Of a stretch of DNA of 35,184 bases, positions 23,122 through 30,487 are shown in pieces. The notes under the pieces are model-generated. The model saw only the letters and a list, made by a program, of their open reading frames with translations, was not told where the DNA came from and searched no databases. Both the position numbers and the translations under genes were made by a program. Position 1 is the first letter of the stretch. The number at the start of each line of letters is the position of its first letter. Source of the DNA: Candidatus Poribacteria bacterium (GTDB lineage: Bacteria; Poribacteria; WGA-4E; WGA-3G); the NCBI GenBank assembly GCA_022821495.1, contig JAJEDN010000063.1, positions 1-35,184 on the forward strand, read 5' to 3'.

Positions 23122-24171
23122 TTAAAGCGGCAGTTCAACGATCCGCCCTTCACGGCTGGACTGATAGATAGCGAGGATAATCTCAACGGCTTTGCGTCCC
23201 TCACGTCCATCAACGAGATGCGAGGCATCGCTTTCAAGTCCGTTAATAAGGTTCTCCATCTGTCGCCGGTGATTGGCATGGTTAATCGCTCTCGGATCGG
23301 ATGCACCACCGCCTGTGTCTGTTTTTTGGGCGAATTTCTCGCGGATCTCCGCATCTTCCGGAAGTTCCGGGTCGAATTCCCAAGTGACGATGTCCTCTTC
23401 GGCTAAAACAACAGTCCCGTGTGTGCCAGAGATTTCAGTTTTCTTGAGCATGCCCGGATAAGCGGCGGTCGTGCCTTCAATAACACCGAGCGCGCCGTTC
23501 TCGAACCGGAGCGCGGCAACAGCGGCATCTTCGACCTCTATCCGTTCATGCGCCAACGTATCAGTAAACGCTTGAACGGCTTTGACGGGTCCCATAAAAT
23601 ATTGGAGCAGATCAATGGCGTGGATCGATTGGTTCATAAGCGCACCACCACCATCAAGGTCCCATGTGCCGCGCCAACCGCCACTGTCGTAATATTCTTG
23701 GGAACGGTACCATTTGATGTAGGCATCGCCTAAGGTCAACTTACCGAACCGACCGCTCTCAATTGTGGATTTAACGAGTCGCGTACTTTCAGTGAAACGG
23801 GAATTAAAGATAGCACAAAGTCGGACACCTGCTGCATCGCAGGCTTCAATAATCTGATCACACCGTTGTAAGGTAATCTCCAACGGCTTTTCGACGATGA
23901 CGTGTTTACCCGCTTCTGCAGCGGCGACAGCAGGTTCTAAATGTGCACCGCTCGGCGTACAGACGCAGACAATATCTAAGTCGTCCCGTTTGAGCATCTC
24001 CGTATAATCGGTGTAACTGTCAACATCGTATCGATCGGTGAGTCGTTTAACGTTCTCAGCGTTTCGTGAACTGACTGCAACGAGTTGACCGTGTTCTAAT
24101 TCAGAAATTGCGGCGGAATGGAAATCAGAAATCATTCCGCACCCAATAATACCAAATCCGTAAGTTTTCAT
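23122..24171 (-). CDS. Gfo/Idh/MocA family NAD(P)-dependent oxidoreductase
   Basis: This 349-residue dehydrogenase has the Rossmann motif FGIIGCGMISDFHSAAI, the conserved VEKPLEITLQRCD motif with its Lys, and the C-terminal GGGALMNQSIHAIDLLQYFMGPV segment. The reaction type is oxidation or reduction of a sugar or polyol; the substrate is unknown. AAAGGAA stands about 11 bases before the ATG. It is convergent with the MDR gene and divergent from the TPR gene, 58 bases away, so the two upstream regions overlap. Its C-terminal ASDPRAINHANHRRQMENLINGL is a pattern common in this family. Confidence 0.9.
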   Translation of the reverse strand: MKTYGFGIIGCGMISDFHSAAISELEHGQLVAVSSRNAENVKRLTDRYDVDSYTDYTEMLKRDDLDIVCVCTPSGAHLEPAVAAAEAGKHVIVEKPLEITLQRCDQIIEACDAAGVRLCAIFNSRFTESTRLVKSTIESGRFGKLTLGDAYIKWYRSQEYYDSGGWRGTWDLDGGGALMNQSIHAIDLLQYFMGPVKAVQAFTDTLAHERIEVEDAAVAALRFENGALGVIEGTTAAYPGMLKKTEISGTHGTVVLAEEDIVTWEFDPELPEDAEIREKFAQKTDTGGGASDPRAINHANHRRQMENLINGLESDASHLVDGREGRKAVEIILAIYQSSREGRIVELPL

Positions 24172-24229
24172 ATTTTGTCTGTTCCTTTAGTGAAAGTGAA
24201 GATTTACGACCGAGAGTTTATAAAAAATT

Positions 24230-24868
24230 ATGACATCTAACGAGCATCAAGCTTCAGAGCATGAGACTACAGAAGCACAAGACGCTGAGCAAACGCCTAC
24301 CAACAAAGCCTTCAGAATCGTCTGTATGACGTTCTGTCTTGCAGTAACAGTACTGTTCATCTGGGTCTGGCATCACCAAACCCAATTCAACGACCACTAT
24401 CGGAAAGCAACTTTTCTGATGCGCAACGGCGACGCAAAGCAAGCGATTGAAGCGTATCAGAAGGCAATCAAAAATAAAAAGCGCACAATTTTCTTTACAC
24501 AAGAACCTTCCGCTTACAACAACCTTGGGCAGGCATATCTATATGCCGAAGAATACGCCTCTGCTATTGAGAACTTCAAAAAAGTGATTGAGATGGCACC
24601 GAATATCGCCGAGGGCCACGTAAATCTAACAACCGCTTATCTACGACAGCACCTACCTGTCGAGGCACGTGAAACATGTCTGCATGCCCTTAGGACTTTC
24701 CCAAACACAGCCTCACTCCACTACAACCTCGCCTGCGCTTATGCATTAGAGGGTGAGTCAGAAAAATCGGTAAAGTCCCTCACAGAAGCAGTGAGCCTTA
24801 ATCCAGACCTCAAAACGCTTGCGCAAGAAGAAACAGCACTTAAAGAGATCGTCTCTGAACTGCCATAA
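24230..24868 (+). CDS. Membrane-anchored TPR protein
   Basis: This 212-residue protein has a polar N-terminus, one membrane helix (residues ~27-46, FRIVCMTFCLAVTVLFIWVW), then about four tetratricopeptide repeats. Examples are NGDAKQAIEAYQKAIKN, PSAYNNLGQAYLYAEEYASAIENFKKVIEMAPN and ASLHYNLACAYALEGESEKSVKSLTEAVSLNPD. It is probably a periplasm-facing scaffold; partners are unknown. There is no Shine-Dalgarno sequence before the ATG (TTTATAAAAAATTATG). It is divergent from the Gfo/Idh/MocA gene and ends at a strong hairpin shared with the convergent LamG gene. Confidence 0.8.
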   Translation: MTSNEHQASEHETTEAQDAEQTPTNKAFRIVCMTFCLAVTVLFIWVWHHQTQFNDHYRKATFLMRNGDAKQAIEAYQKAIKNKKRTIFFTQEPSAYNNLGQAYLYAEEYASAIENFKKVIEMAPNIAEGHVNLTTAYLRQHLPVEARETCLHALRTFPNTASLHYNLACAYALEGESEKSVKSLTEAVSLNPDLKTLAQEETALKEIVSELP

Positions 24869-24925
24869 TGTGCTTTTTTCGCTCAAGCTAATTATACGTC
24901 TACATCTGCCTATTTGCAACGAAAA

Positions 24926-24951
24926 ATGGGCGAGAATGAAATCCCGCCCAT
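24926..24951 (-). terminator. Rho-independent terminator after the first LamG gene
   Basis: Read on the minus strand, ATGGGCGGGA pairs TCTCGCCCAT with one mismatch and is followed by TTTT. It stands between two convergent genes and could stop both. A related hairpin follows the second LamG gene. Confidence 0.6.
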
Positions 24952-24985
24952 CTCTCTGAAAAGCAGCAAATAGATTACAATAGCC

Positions 24986-25774
24986 CTATTTTTTTAGATG
25001 TGCCCACGTTGTCGCCAACTTACCACGTGCCGAGACATCCAGCGTATCGTTAACAATCTTCTGAAGTTCCGCTTCAGTTAGTGCGTAGTTGGCTAACATT
25101 AACTCATCAATCCGCCCCTGAAAGAAGCGCGGACAACACCCGTTATTCTCACCGCCGAATTTCAGGGATCTGTTCGGCATACTCCGTCCAGGTCCCTTCT
25201 GAGCAATAACTTTGCCATCCGTTTCTCCGTTGATGTAGAAACCGGCTTCTTTCCCATCCCATACAAGGGCAACATGGCTCCACTCTTTCGCTTTGATCTT
25301 ACCATCAGAAATATGGTAACCGGGATTATTCGTATCGTAGAAGTAGTAAGCGAGTTTCCCTTCCCCCGGTTCAATTTGCAGATAATAGGTGTTCTTGAAA
25401 AAGATGGTGAATTTGTTTTCTTGTCCACCCGCTGGGAGTTCTTCAGGATAAACCCATGCCATCATCGTAATCGCCTCGTCCATATCAACTTCATTGGAAT
25501 GCGCAACCTCTATAAAATCGGCTTTGCCGACCTCGCCAGCCATTTCCACGGCACTTCCTGAAATGCCTTCCGCCCACTTTACATCGCCGTTGAATTCACC
25601 GACTAAGCCGGCAGTCGCATCTTCAGTTTTGTCCCCTTTGCCCTCGTCAAAATGCCAGACATAAAGTTGCTTACCGAGTTGTTTCACATTGCCCTTTCCG
25701 CCCGCAGCGTAAGCCGCAAAGCAGAGCGATAGACTTAGAAAAACACATAGCGTCACAAACATCCGGGTTCTCAT
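24986..25774 (-). CDS. Secreted LamG-domain protein with TTWA tail
   Basis: The signal peptide (MRTRMFVTLCVFLSLSLCFAAYAAG) is followed by one LamG/concanavalin-like domain. Diagnostic stretches are LYVWHFDEGKGDKTEDATAGLVGEFNG, SNEVDMDEAITMMAWVYPEE, EWSHVALVWDGKEAGFYINGE and FFQGRIDELMLANYALTEAELQKI. It probably binds surface or host glycans. The C-terminus reads GKLATTWAHLKK, part of a tail shared by four secreted proteins in this window. A good GAGGAGG before the ATG supports the start. 262 residues. It is a paralogue of the gene at 25895-26665, and both are followed by similar terminators. Confidence 0.85.
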   Translation of the reverse strand: MRTRMFVTLCVFLSLSLCFAAYAAGGKGNVKQLGKQLYVWHFDEGKGDKTEDATAGLVGEFNGDVKWAEGISGSAVEMAGEVGKADFIEVAHSNEVDMDEAITMMAWVYPEELPAGGQENKFTIFFKNTYYLQIEPGEGKLAYYFYDTNNPGYHISDGKIKAKEWSHVALVWDGKEAGFYINGETDGKVIAQKGPGRSMPNRSLKFGGENNGCCPRFFQGRIDELMLANYALTEAELQKIVNDTLDVSARGKLATTWAHLKK

Positions 25775-25803
25775 CTGTGATTCCTCCTCATCAAATCAAA
25801 AGG

Positions 25804-25830
25804 AGGACGAGTACAAAACCCGCCCTCCGG
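25804..25830 (-). terminator. Rho-independent terminator between the LamG genes
   Basis: On the minus strand, GGAGGGCGGG pairs CTCGTCCTCC with two mismatches and is followed by TTTTGATTT. It resembles the hairpin at 24926-24951 in stem and loop. Confidence 0.55.
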
Positions 25831-25894
25831 TAGAAAACTTAGAAACAGGCAGGCATTGTGGCACTGCTGCTACGATAGAGAATAGTTATCTATT

Positions 25895-26665
25895 TTACAT
25901 TTTCAACTTACCCCACGTCGTGGCAAGTTTGTCTTTCGGTGACACAGCAAAGAAAACGCCGTTTTCCATATCTTGGTTAATTTCGTCAACAGTGAGGGCT
26001 CGATTGTAGATCGCCACCTCATCAACTAAACCAACCATACCATCAAGTCCTGTTTGTGCCTTCCCGATACGGAAGACGACCTCAATACTATTAATTTTAC
26101 CGGCTGGCGGTTCAAATTCCACATCCAATTTTCCGTCAATATATTGGCGAATCATTTTGCCATCGTAGGTAGAGGAGACATGGTGCCACTCCTCTAAATC
26201 GGGCTTAATGGTCTGTTTATTTCGAGAACCTTGCCACCCACCGATGTTAATCCACGTCTCAATTTGCGGGGCACCCGTAAACTGTGCGCTCCATTGGAGA
26301 CAATAACCACCGACATTTGCACCGCTCCTGCGTCCCATCAGGTTAGAGTCCCCTTGGGATTCTTCAGGGAAAAACCATCCTTGAATCGTGAGTTCATCGG
26401 TGATGTCAAGTTCGGGGACTGCATCGACTTCTACAAAATTTCCCACATCTTCAAGATGAACAGCACCCCCAAATTTGCCATCTTTCGACCAAACGGCACC
26501 TTCAAAAGTGCCTTCAATGTTATTCCCGCTCACGTCTGTAACTTTACCCCCTTCATCTTCGTCAAAGGTAAAATACAACATGAGCGCATCATCATCGTTT
26601 ATTGCCCACGCGCTCACACTAAAACTCAGGGCAATGACACAAAAAACAGTAATCATCGGTCTCAT
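25895..26665 (-). CDS. Secreted LamG-domain protein with TTWG tail
   Basis: The 256-residue protein has a signal peptide (MRPMITVFCVIALSFSVSAWA) and a LamG domain: LMLYFTFDEDEGGKVTDVSGNNIEGTFEG, DELTIQGWFFPEE, EWHHVSSTYDGKMIRQYIDGK and GLVDEVAIYNRALTVDEINQDMENG. It is presumably a secreted glycan-binding protein. AGGAG stands about 10 bases before the ATG. The C-terminus is DKLATTWGKLKM, the shared tail. It is the upstream member of a pair of LamG genes; the pair is co-directional but separated by a terminator-like hairpin. Confidence 0.87.
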   Translation of the reverse strand: MRPMITVFCVIALSFSVSAWAINDDDALMLYFTFDEDEGGKVTDVSGNNIEGTFEGAVWSKDGKFGGAVHLEDVGNFVEVDAVPELDITDELTIQGWFFPEESQGDSNLMGRRSGANVGGYCLQWSAQFTGAPQIETWINIGGWQGSRNKQTIKPDLEEWHHVSSTYDGKMIRQYIDGKLDVEFEPPAGKINSIEVVFRIGKAQTGLDGMVGLVDEVAIYNRALTVDEINQDMENGVFFAVSPKDKLATTWGKLKM

Positions 26666-26689
26666 TACAGTGGACTCCTATTTTTGGAG

Positions 26690-26812
26690 TTTCCAGTAAC
26701 CAGTAACCAGTAACCAGTTAAAGAGGAATCTGATTGAACCAATCCCCTCTTAACTGGAAACTGAAAACTGGAAAACGAAGTGCTGCCGTTTCAAACTGAA
26801 AACTGGAAACTA
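26690..26812. repeat. Heptamer-type tandem repeat cluster
   Basis: CAGTAAC units repeated on the left (CCAGTAACCAGTAACCAG) face AACTGGAAACTGAAAACTGG units on the right. They form an inverted-arm block like those at 11717, 20771 and 28523 but with a different unit. No gene is visible in it. Confidence 0.65.
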
Positions 26813-26813
26813 C

Positions 26814-28448
26814 TTAGAAACTCGAAATCTGAATCTCCTTCGCCGTAATAAACTCAAGGAGCGCGGGCACGCCTTCCTCCGTCTTTTGGATACCGCGCTG
26901 GATCGCTGGGATAATCTGATCCGGTGTTTCGACGCGTTCGCCGTAACCACCGAACGCCTTCGCCATATCTGCGTAATTACCAGAAATGTCCGTAGATCTG
27001 AACTTTTCCGTAGATACAGGCATAATTGGAATCTCGATCGCCATAGAGAAATTGTTGAAAAGAACAGAGAGAATCGGAATTCTTTCCCGCACAGCTGTCT
27101 CGAAATCCATACCCGTAAAGCCGATAGCCGCATCACCCCAGACATTAACACAGAGATGATCCGGCCTTGCAAGTTTCGCCCCCATGGCGAGACCGAGACC
27201 GTAACCGAGCTGCGTCGTTTTGCCCCAACCGATATAGGTGAGTGGTGCAACAGATTGCCAGAAGGGTGACATTTGGTCGCGCGGACTCCCCGCATCGTGC
27301 GTGATAATCGTATTTTTCACATCAACAGTCCCCAGCAGATCCCGGATAACGCGATACGGTGTCATCGGTACTTCGTCAGAAGTGAGTTTAGCATTCCACG
27401 CTTCGAGCCACTCCGATTTAACCGCACTAATTTCTCCAGTGACAGCTGCCGTGCGTTCTTCCGAGGCACCATTGGAACGGTCGCGGACTGCCGCTACCAA
27501 CCCATCTAAAATCAAACCTGCATCGCCAACAAGGGCAGTTTCAACCGGAACATCCTTGTTGATGTCCGCTGGATCTAAAGTCGCGTGAATCACCCGTTTT
27601 CCGTCTGGAATCTTGACACCGAAGGCAGTTCGCGTGAAACTACATCCGATACCGAAAATTAGGTCAGCTTTCTGGAGGTAGTGATGCACAGGTTTCGGGA
27701 TCGCACGTCCACCAGAACCGAGCGCTAACGGATGATCTTCGGGAAATGCACTTTTACCAGCCAAACTTGTCGTTACGGGTGCGGCGAGCAGCTCCGCCAA
27801 TTCTTTTAAAGAATCCCAGGCTTGGGCATAATGTACACCTTGCCCCGCATAGATAACAGGACACTCGGCATTCAGCAACGCATCTGCAGCGGCTGCAATT
27901 GACGTACTGTCCGGTCCGTAGCGTACTATTGGAACAGGAGCAGGTTCAAAAGGTTCGGAAATTTCTTCACCAAATAGATCCGACGGGAATTCTACCAGCG
28001 CGGGACGCGGTCTACCGTTTCGGACTTGCGTAAAAGCACGCCGCATCGCTTCAGGGACAGATTCAGGTGTCGTAACCTGTTCACACGACTTTGTTACGTG
28101 CCGGTAGTTCAAGGCAGAATTAAAATTCGGTTGGATCTGCGTTAAGCCTCGGGAATAGCCGCCCGGCAGGACCACAATCGGGGCAGAATCGCCATACGCT
28201 TGCGCGACACCCCCGAAGGCGTTTTCGGAACCCGGTCCGCTTTGCATACAGAACACACCAATCTGCTGTCCGGAGGTCATTCGGCTCATCGCATCTGCCA
28301 TGTGGAGACCAATGCGTTCCTGCCGGACAATAATCGTACGGATATCCAATTTCGCCGCCGCCTCTATGATAGGATTAACCGGATACGCGAATAGATATTC
28401 CACGCCTTCCGCTTTAAGAACTTTCGCCACTGCATCAACAACTTTCAT
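26814..28448 (-). CDS. Thiamine diphosphate-dependent enzyme, acetolactate synthase-like
   Basis: This 544-residue protein has the three-domain layout of the acetohydroxyacid synthase/benzoylformate decarboxylase family. The N-terminal PYR domain carries the catalytic Glu44 (IIVRQERIGLHMADA) and GVFCMQSGPGSENAFGGVAQAYGDSAPIVVLPGG. The middle domain is about 190-330, and the ThDP domain has GDAAIGFTGMDFETAVRERIPILSVLFNN. The motif reads GDA instead of the common GDG, which also occurs in related carboligases. No regulatory subunit gene (ilvN-like) adjoins, so a catabolic carboligase or decarboxylase is more likely than valine synthesis. The substrate is unknown. The ATG overlaps the stop of a short leader frame as ATGA. 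Confidence 0.85.
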   Translation of the reverse strand: MKVVDAVAKVLKAEGVEYLFAYPVNPIIEAAAKLDIRTIIVRQERIGLHMADAMSRMTSGQQIGVFCMQSGPGSENAFGGVAQAYGDSAPIVVLPGGYSRGLTQIQPNFNSALNYRHVTKSCEQVTTPESVPEAMRRAFTQVRNGRPRPALVEFPSDLFGEEISEPFEPAPVPIVRYGPDSTSIAAAADALLNAECPVIYAGQGVHYAQAWDSLKELAELLAAPVTTSLAGKSAFPEDHPLALGSGGRAIPKPVHHYLQKADLIFGIGCSFTRTAFGVKIPDGKRVIHATLDPADINKDVPVETALVGDAGLILDGLVAAVRDRSNGASEERTAAVTGEISAVKSEWLEAWNAKLTSDEVPMTPYRVIRDLLGTVDVKNTIITHDAGSPRDQMSPFWQSVAPLTYIGWGKTTQLGYGLGLAMGAKLARPDHLCVNVWGDAAIGFTGMDFETAVRERIPILSVLFNNFSMAIEIPIMPVSTEKFRSTDISGNYADMAKAFGGYGERVETPDQIIPAIQRGIQKTEEGVPALLEFITAKEIQISSF

Positions 28449-28495
28449 ATTTTTGTATTTCCTTGCGGTTCGGTGAGGCAAGTTGGTGTTTTCAA
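28445..28495 (-). CDS. Candidate 16-residue leader peptide upstream of the ThDP enzyme
   Basis: A TTG codon with GGAG six bases before it opens a frame reading MKTPTCLTEPQGNTKI, and its TGA overlaps the ThDP-enzyme ATG (ATGA). Residues LTEPQGNTKI are identical to residues 20-29 of the phosphatase at 20902, and both frames have the same TTG start and upstream GATATACGGAGA. Two related copies keeping this frame hint at translation, but two copies of one repeat could also share it by descent alone. Confidence 0.35.
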   Translation of the reverse strand: MKTPTCLTEPQGNTKI

Positions 28496-28522
28496 GTGCC
28501 TCTCCGTATATCGGTCCTTACA

Positions 28523-28636
28523 TGGTTATTAGTTATTAGTACGCTTCGCTTTAGGTTATAAGTTAAGAACCACTCGTAACAACTCTCACTGCGAGGCACT
28601 CTTAACTTATAACTTATAACTTATAACTTATAACTA
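28523..28636. repeat. Heptamer-type tandem repeat cluster with inverted arms
   Basis: TTATTAGTTATTAG units on the left face AACTTATAACTTATAACTTA units on the right, with CTCTCACTGCGAGGCA (28583-28598) near the centre. It separates the PhyH gene from the leader of the ThDP-enzyme gene. Confidence 0.7.
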
Positions 28637-29449
28637 TTATACATTCGGGTGCGTCGGCACCCCCGCATCCATTACAAGCGGAAAACTATCGCCTGCTAAT
28701 TTCTCGCCATCATTAACCGTAACAAAAGACTTCATGACGTGATTACCACTTTCATCATACAAAGTCTCACTGGTCATGTAATGCACCGCAATTGCACGCC
28801 GCGGATTCTGACTCGTGTTGTCATGTGATCCGTGCCACGTCAAGGAATGATGGTAATGCACATACCCTTTCGACACAGGACATAACTCCACCTCTAACGC
28901 GTTATCTTCAAAGCGATCCGGCATAGAATGGATGTCCTTGATGGAATGCAGGAACGGTATCTGATTGCCCCAATGGTGAGAACCGGGCACCATACGCATA
29001 CACCCATTACTCTCATCAACATCATCCAACGCGACCCAAGCACTCACCTGACTTGTTTTTGGCGTAAGGATCGGCCAATATGGCGAATCCTGATGCCACA
29101 TGTTAACACCTCCGACTTGCGACGGTTTGTATTGGATCTGATCGTGCCAGACGCGTAACTCCGTCGCTGACATCAGTTGTCCAATCTCCTCCACAATAAT
29201 CGGGTTGTAAACGAGTCGATGGTAGGCAGGACTCGCTTCCCAAATATTAACGACCTGCCAGACTGGGCTCTCTTCTTTGCCACCAAGATTGGCAATGTGC
29301 ACCGGCTGCGGGACATCGGTTTTCTCATAATCATCAATCACGCGTGCCAATTCAGCGCGCAACTCGTCAACTTGTTCATCACTTAAAACACGGCTCCCGA
29401 GAAGAAACCCTTTTTCACGAAATGTGTCAACCTGTGTCTGGTTGAGCAT
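28637..29449 (-). CDS. Phytanoyl-CoA dioxygenase (PhyH) family protein, paralogue A
   Basis: This is a 270-residue Fe(II)/2-oxoglutarate oxygenase. The N-terminal FREKGFLLGSRVLSDEQVDELRAEL pattern is diagnostic. Iron ligands are His and Asp in WHQDSPYW and the distal His in LTWHGSHDN, with an Arg candidate for 2-oxoglutarate in NPRRAIAVHY. The substrate is unknown. GGAGG stands a short distance before the ATG. It is co-directional with a near-identical gene 25 bases upstream, so both probably form one transcript. Confidence 0.9.
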   Translation of the reverse strand: MLNQTQVDTFREKGFLLGSRVLSDEQVDELRAELARVIDDYEKTDVPQPVHIANLGGKEESPVWQVVNIWEASPAYHRLVYNPIIVEEIGQLMSATELRVWHDQIQYKPSQVGGVNMWHQDSPYWPILTPKTSQVSAWVALDDVDESNGCMRMVPGSHHWGNQIPFLHSIKDIHSMPDRFEDNALEVELCPVSKGYVHYHHSLTWHGSHDNTSQNPRRAIAVHYMTSETLYDESGNHVMKSFVTVNDGEKLAGDSFPLVMDAGVPTHPNV

Positions 29450-29474
29450 ACCTATTGCCTCCTACAGAAAAAAC

Positions 29475-30287
29475 TTATATATTCGGCTTCGTCGGCTGCC
29501 CCGCATCCATCACAAGCGGAAAATGGTGACCTGCCAACTTATTACCACCATTGATAGTGACAAAACGTTTCATGATGTGATTCCCACTTTCATCATAGAT
29601 CGTTTCACCCGTCATATAATGCACCGCAATCGCACGCCGCGGATCTTCACTCGTATTGTCATGTGATCCATGCCACGTCAAGGCGTGATGGTAATGGACA
29701 TGCCCCTTCGGGACAGGGCAGAGCTCTACCTCCAACGCGTTATCTTCAAAGCGATCCGGCATTGTATGGATGTCCGGGATCTCGCGCAGAAACGGCATTT
29801 GGCTGCCCCAGTGATAGGAACCACGCACCATACGCATACACCCGTTGCTTTCATCAACATCGTCCAACGCGACCCATGCACTGACCTGACTCGTTTTCGG
29901 CATGAGAATCCCCCACAACGGCGAATCCTGATGCCAACGATTAACCCCACCGACTTTTGGGGGTTTGTATTGGATCTGATCGTGCCAGACCCGCAACTCT
30001 GTCGCCGACATGAGTTGTCCAATCTCTTCCACTATGACCGGATTGTGAACCAGTCGATGGTAGGCAGCACTCGCCTCCCAAATATTAACGATCTGCCAGA
30101 CCGGACTCTCTTCCTTACCGCCGAGATTGGCGATCCGCACCGGCTGTGGAACTTCAGGTTTCTCATAATTATCAATCACACGTGCCAATTCAGAACGCAA
30201 TTCGTCAACCTGCTCATCGCTTAGAACACGGTTTCCGAGGAGAAAGCCTTTTTCACGAAATGTGTCAACCTGTGCTTGGCTGAGCAT
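29475..30287 (-). CDS. Phytanoyl-CoA dioxygenase (PhyH) family protein, paralogue B
   Basis: It has the same 270-residue length and motifs as its neighbour (WHQDSPLW, LTWHGSHDN, DPRRAIAVHY). By hand count about 43 residues differ, giving roughly 84% identity without gaps, so this is a fairly recent tandem duplication. Differences cluster around the substrate side (NRWHQDSPLWGILMP against NMWHQDSPYWPILTP) and in the 160-185 loop (SQMPFLREIPDIHT), which suggests a shifted substrate. GGAGG precedes the ATG. Confidence 0.9.
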   Translation of the reverse strand: MLSQAQVDTFREKGFLLGNRVLSDEQVDELRSELARVIDNYEKPEVPQPVRIANLGGKEESPVWQIVNIWEASAAYHRLVHNPVIVEEIGQLMSATELRVWHDQIQYKPPKVGGVNRWHQDSPLWGILMPKTSQVSAWVALDDVDESNGCMRMVRGSYHWGSQMPFLREIPDIHTMPDRFEDNALEVELCPVPKGHVHYHHALTWHGSHDNTSEDPRRAIAVHYMTGETIYDESGNHIMKRFVTINGGNKLAGHHFPLVMDAGQPTKPNI

Positions 30288-30368
30288 ATCTGTCGCCTCC
30301 TATAACATCTGTATGTCTTTGTACAGCAAAGTCTTGCGATTTCCTACGCTATTATGTTTTGTTTTAAG

Positions 30369-30381
30369 TAAGACTTACGCA
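30369..30381. repeat. TAAGACTTACGCA repeat end (left of an inverted pair)
   Basis: TAAGACTTACGCA is inverted and perfectly repeated at 33720-33732. Both resemble the ends of the element at 20074-20164, with T for G at one place. The gap 30288-30487 carries this and two CCCTGATAAGG hairpins (30395 and 30428) and no gene. Confidence 0.5.
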
Positions 30382-30394
30382 TCGCTTCTTAAAG

Positions 30395-30442
30395 CCCTGA
30401 TAAGAGGGATTTATTGCTTCTTAAAGTCCCCCTGATAAGGGG
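30395..30442. repeat. Two CCCTGATAAGRGGG repeats
   Basis: CCCTGATAAGAGGG (30395-30408) and CCCCCTGATAAGGGGC (30428-30443) occur in tandem, each preceded by CTTCTTAAAG. They form short G/C hairpins around TGATAA. Confidence 0.55.
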
Positions 30443-30487
30443 CGGGGAATGCCCATAAGGCATTCATACCGTTGATTCTTTAGGGGG

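Noticed and set aside
27090..27150. GDA in place of GDG in the ThDP motif as a sign of inactivity
   Set aside because: GDA and GDS occur in active relatives of the family, and the catalytic Glu and the NN end of the motif are present.
29670..30224. 184-codon plus-strand frame opposite PhyH paralogue B
   Set aside because: Antisense shadow; shorter related shadows occur opposite paralogue A for the same reason.
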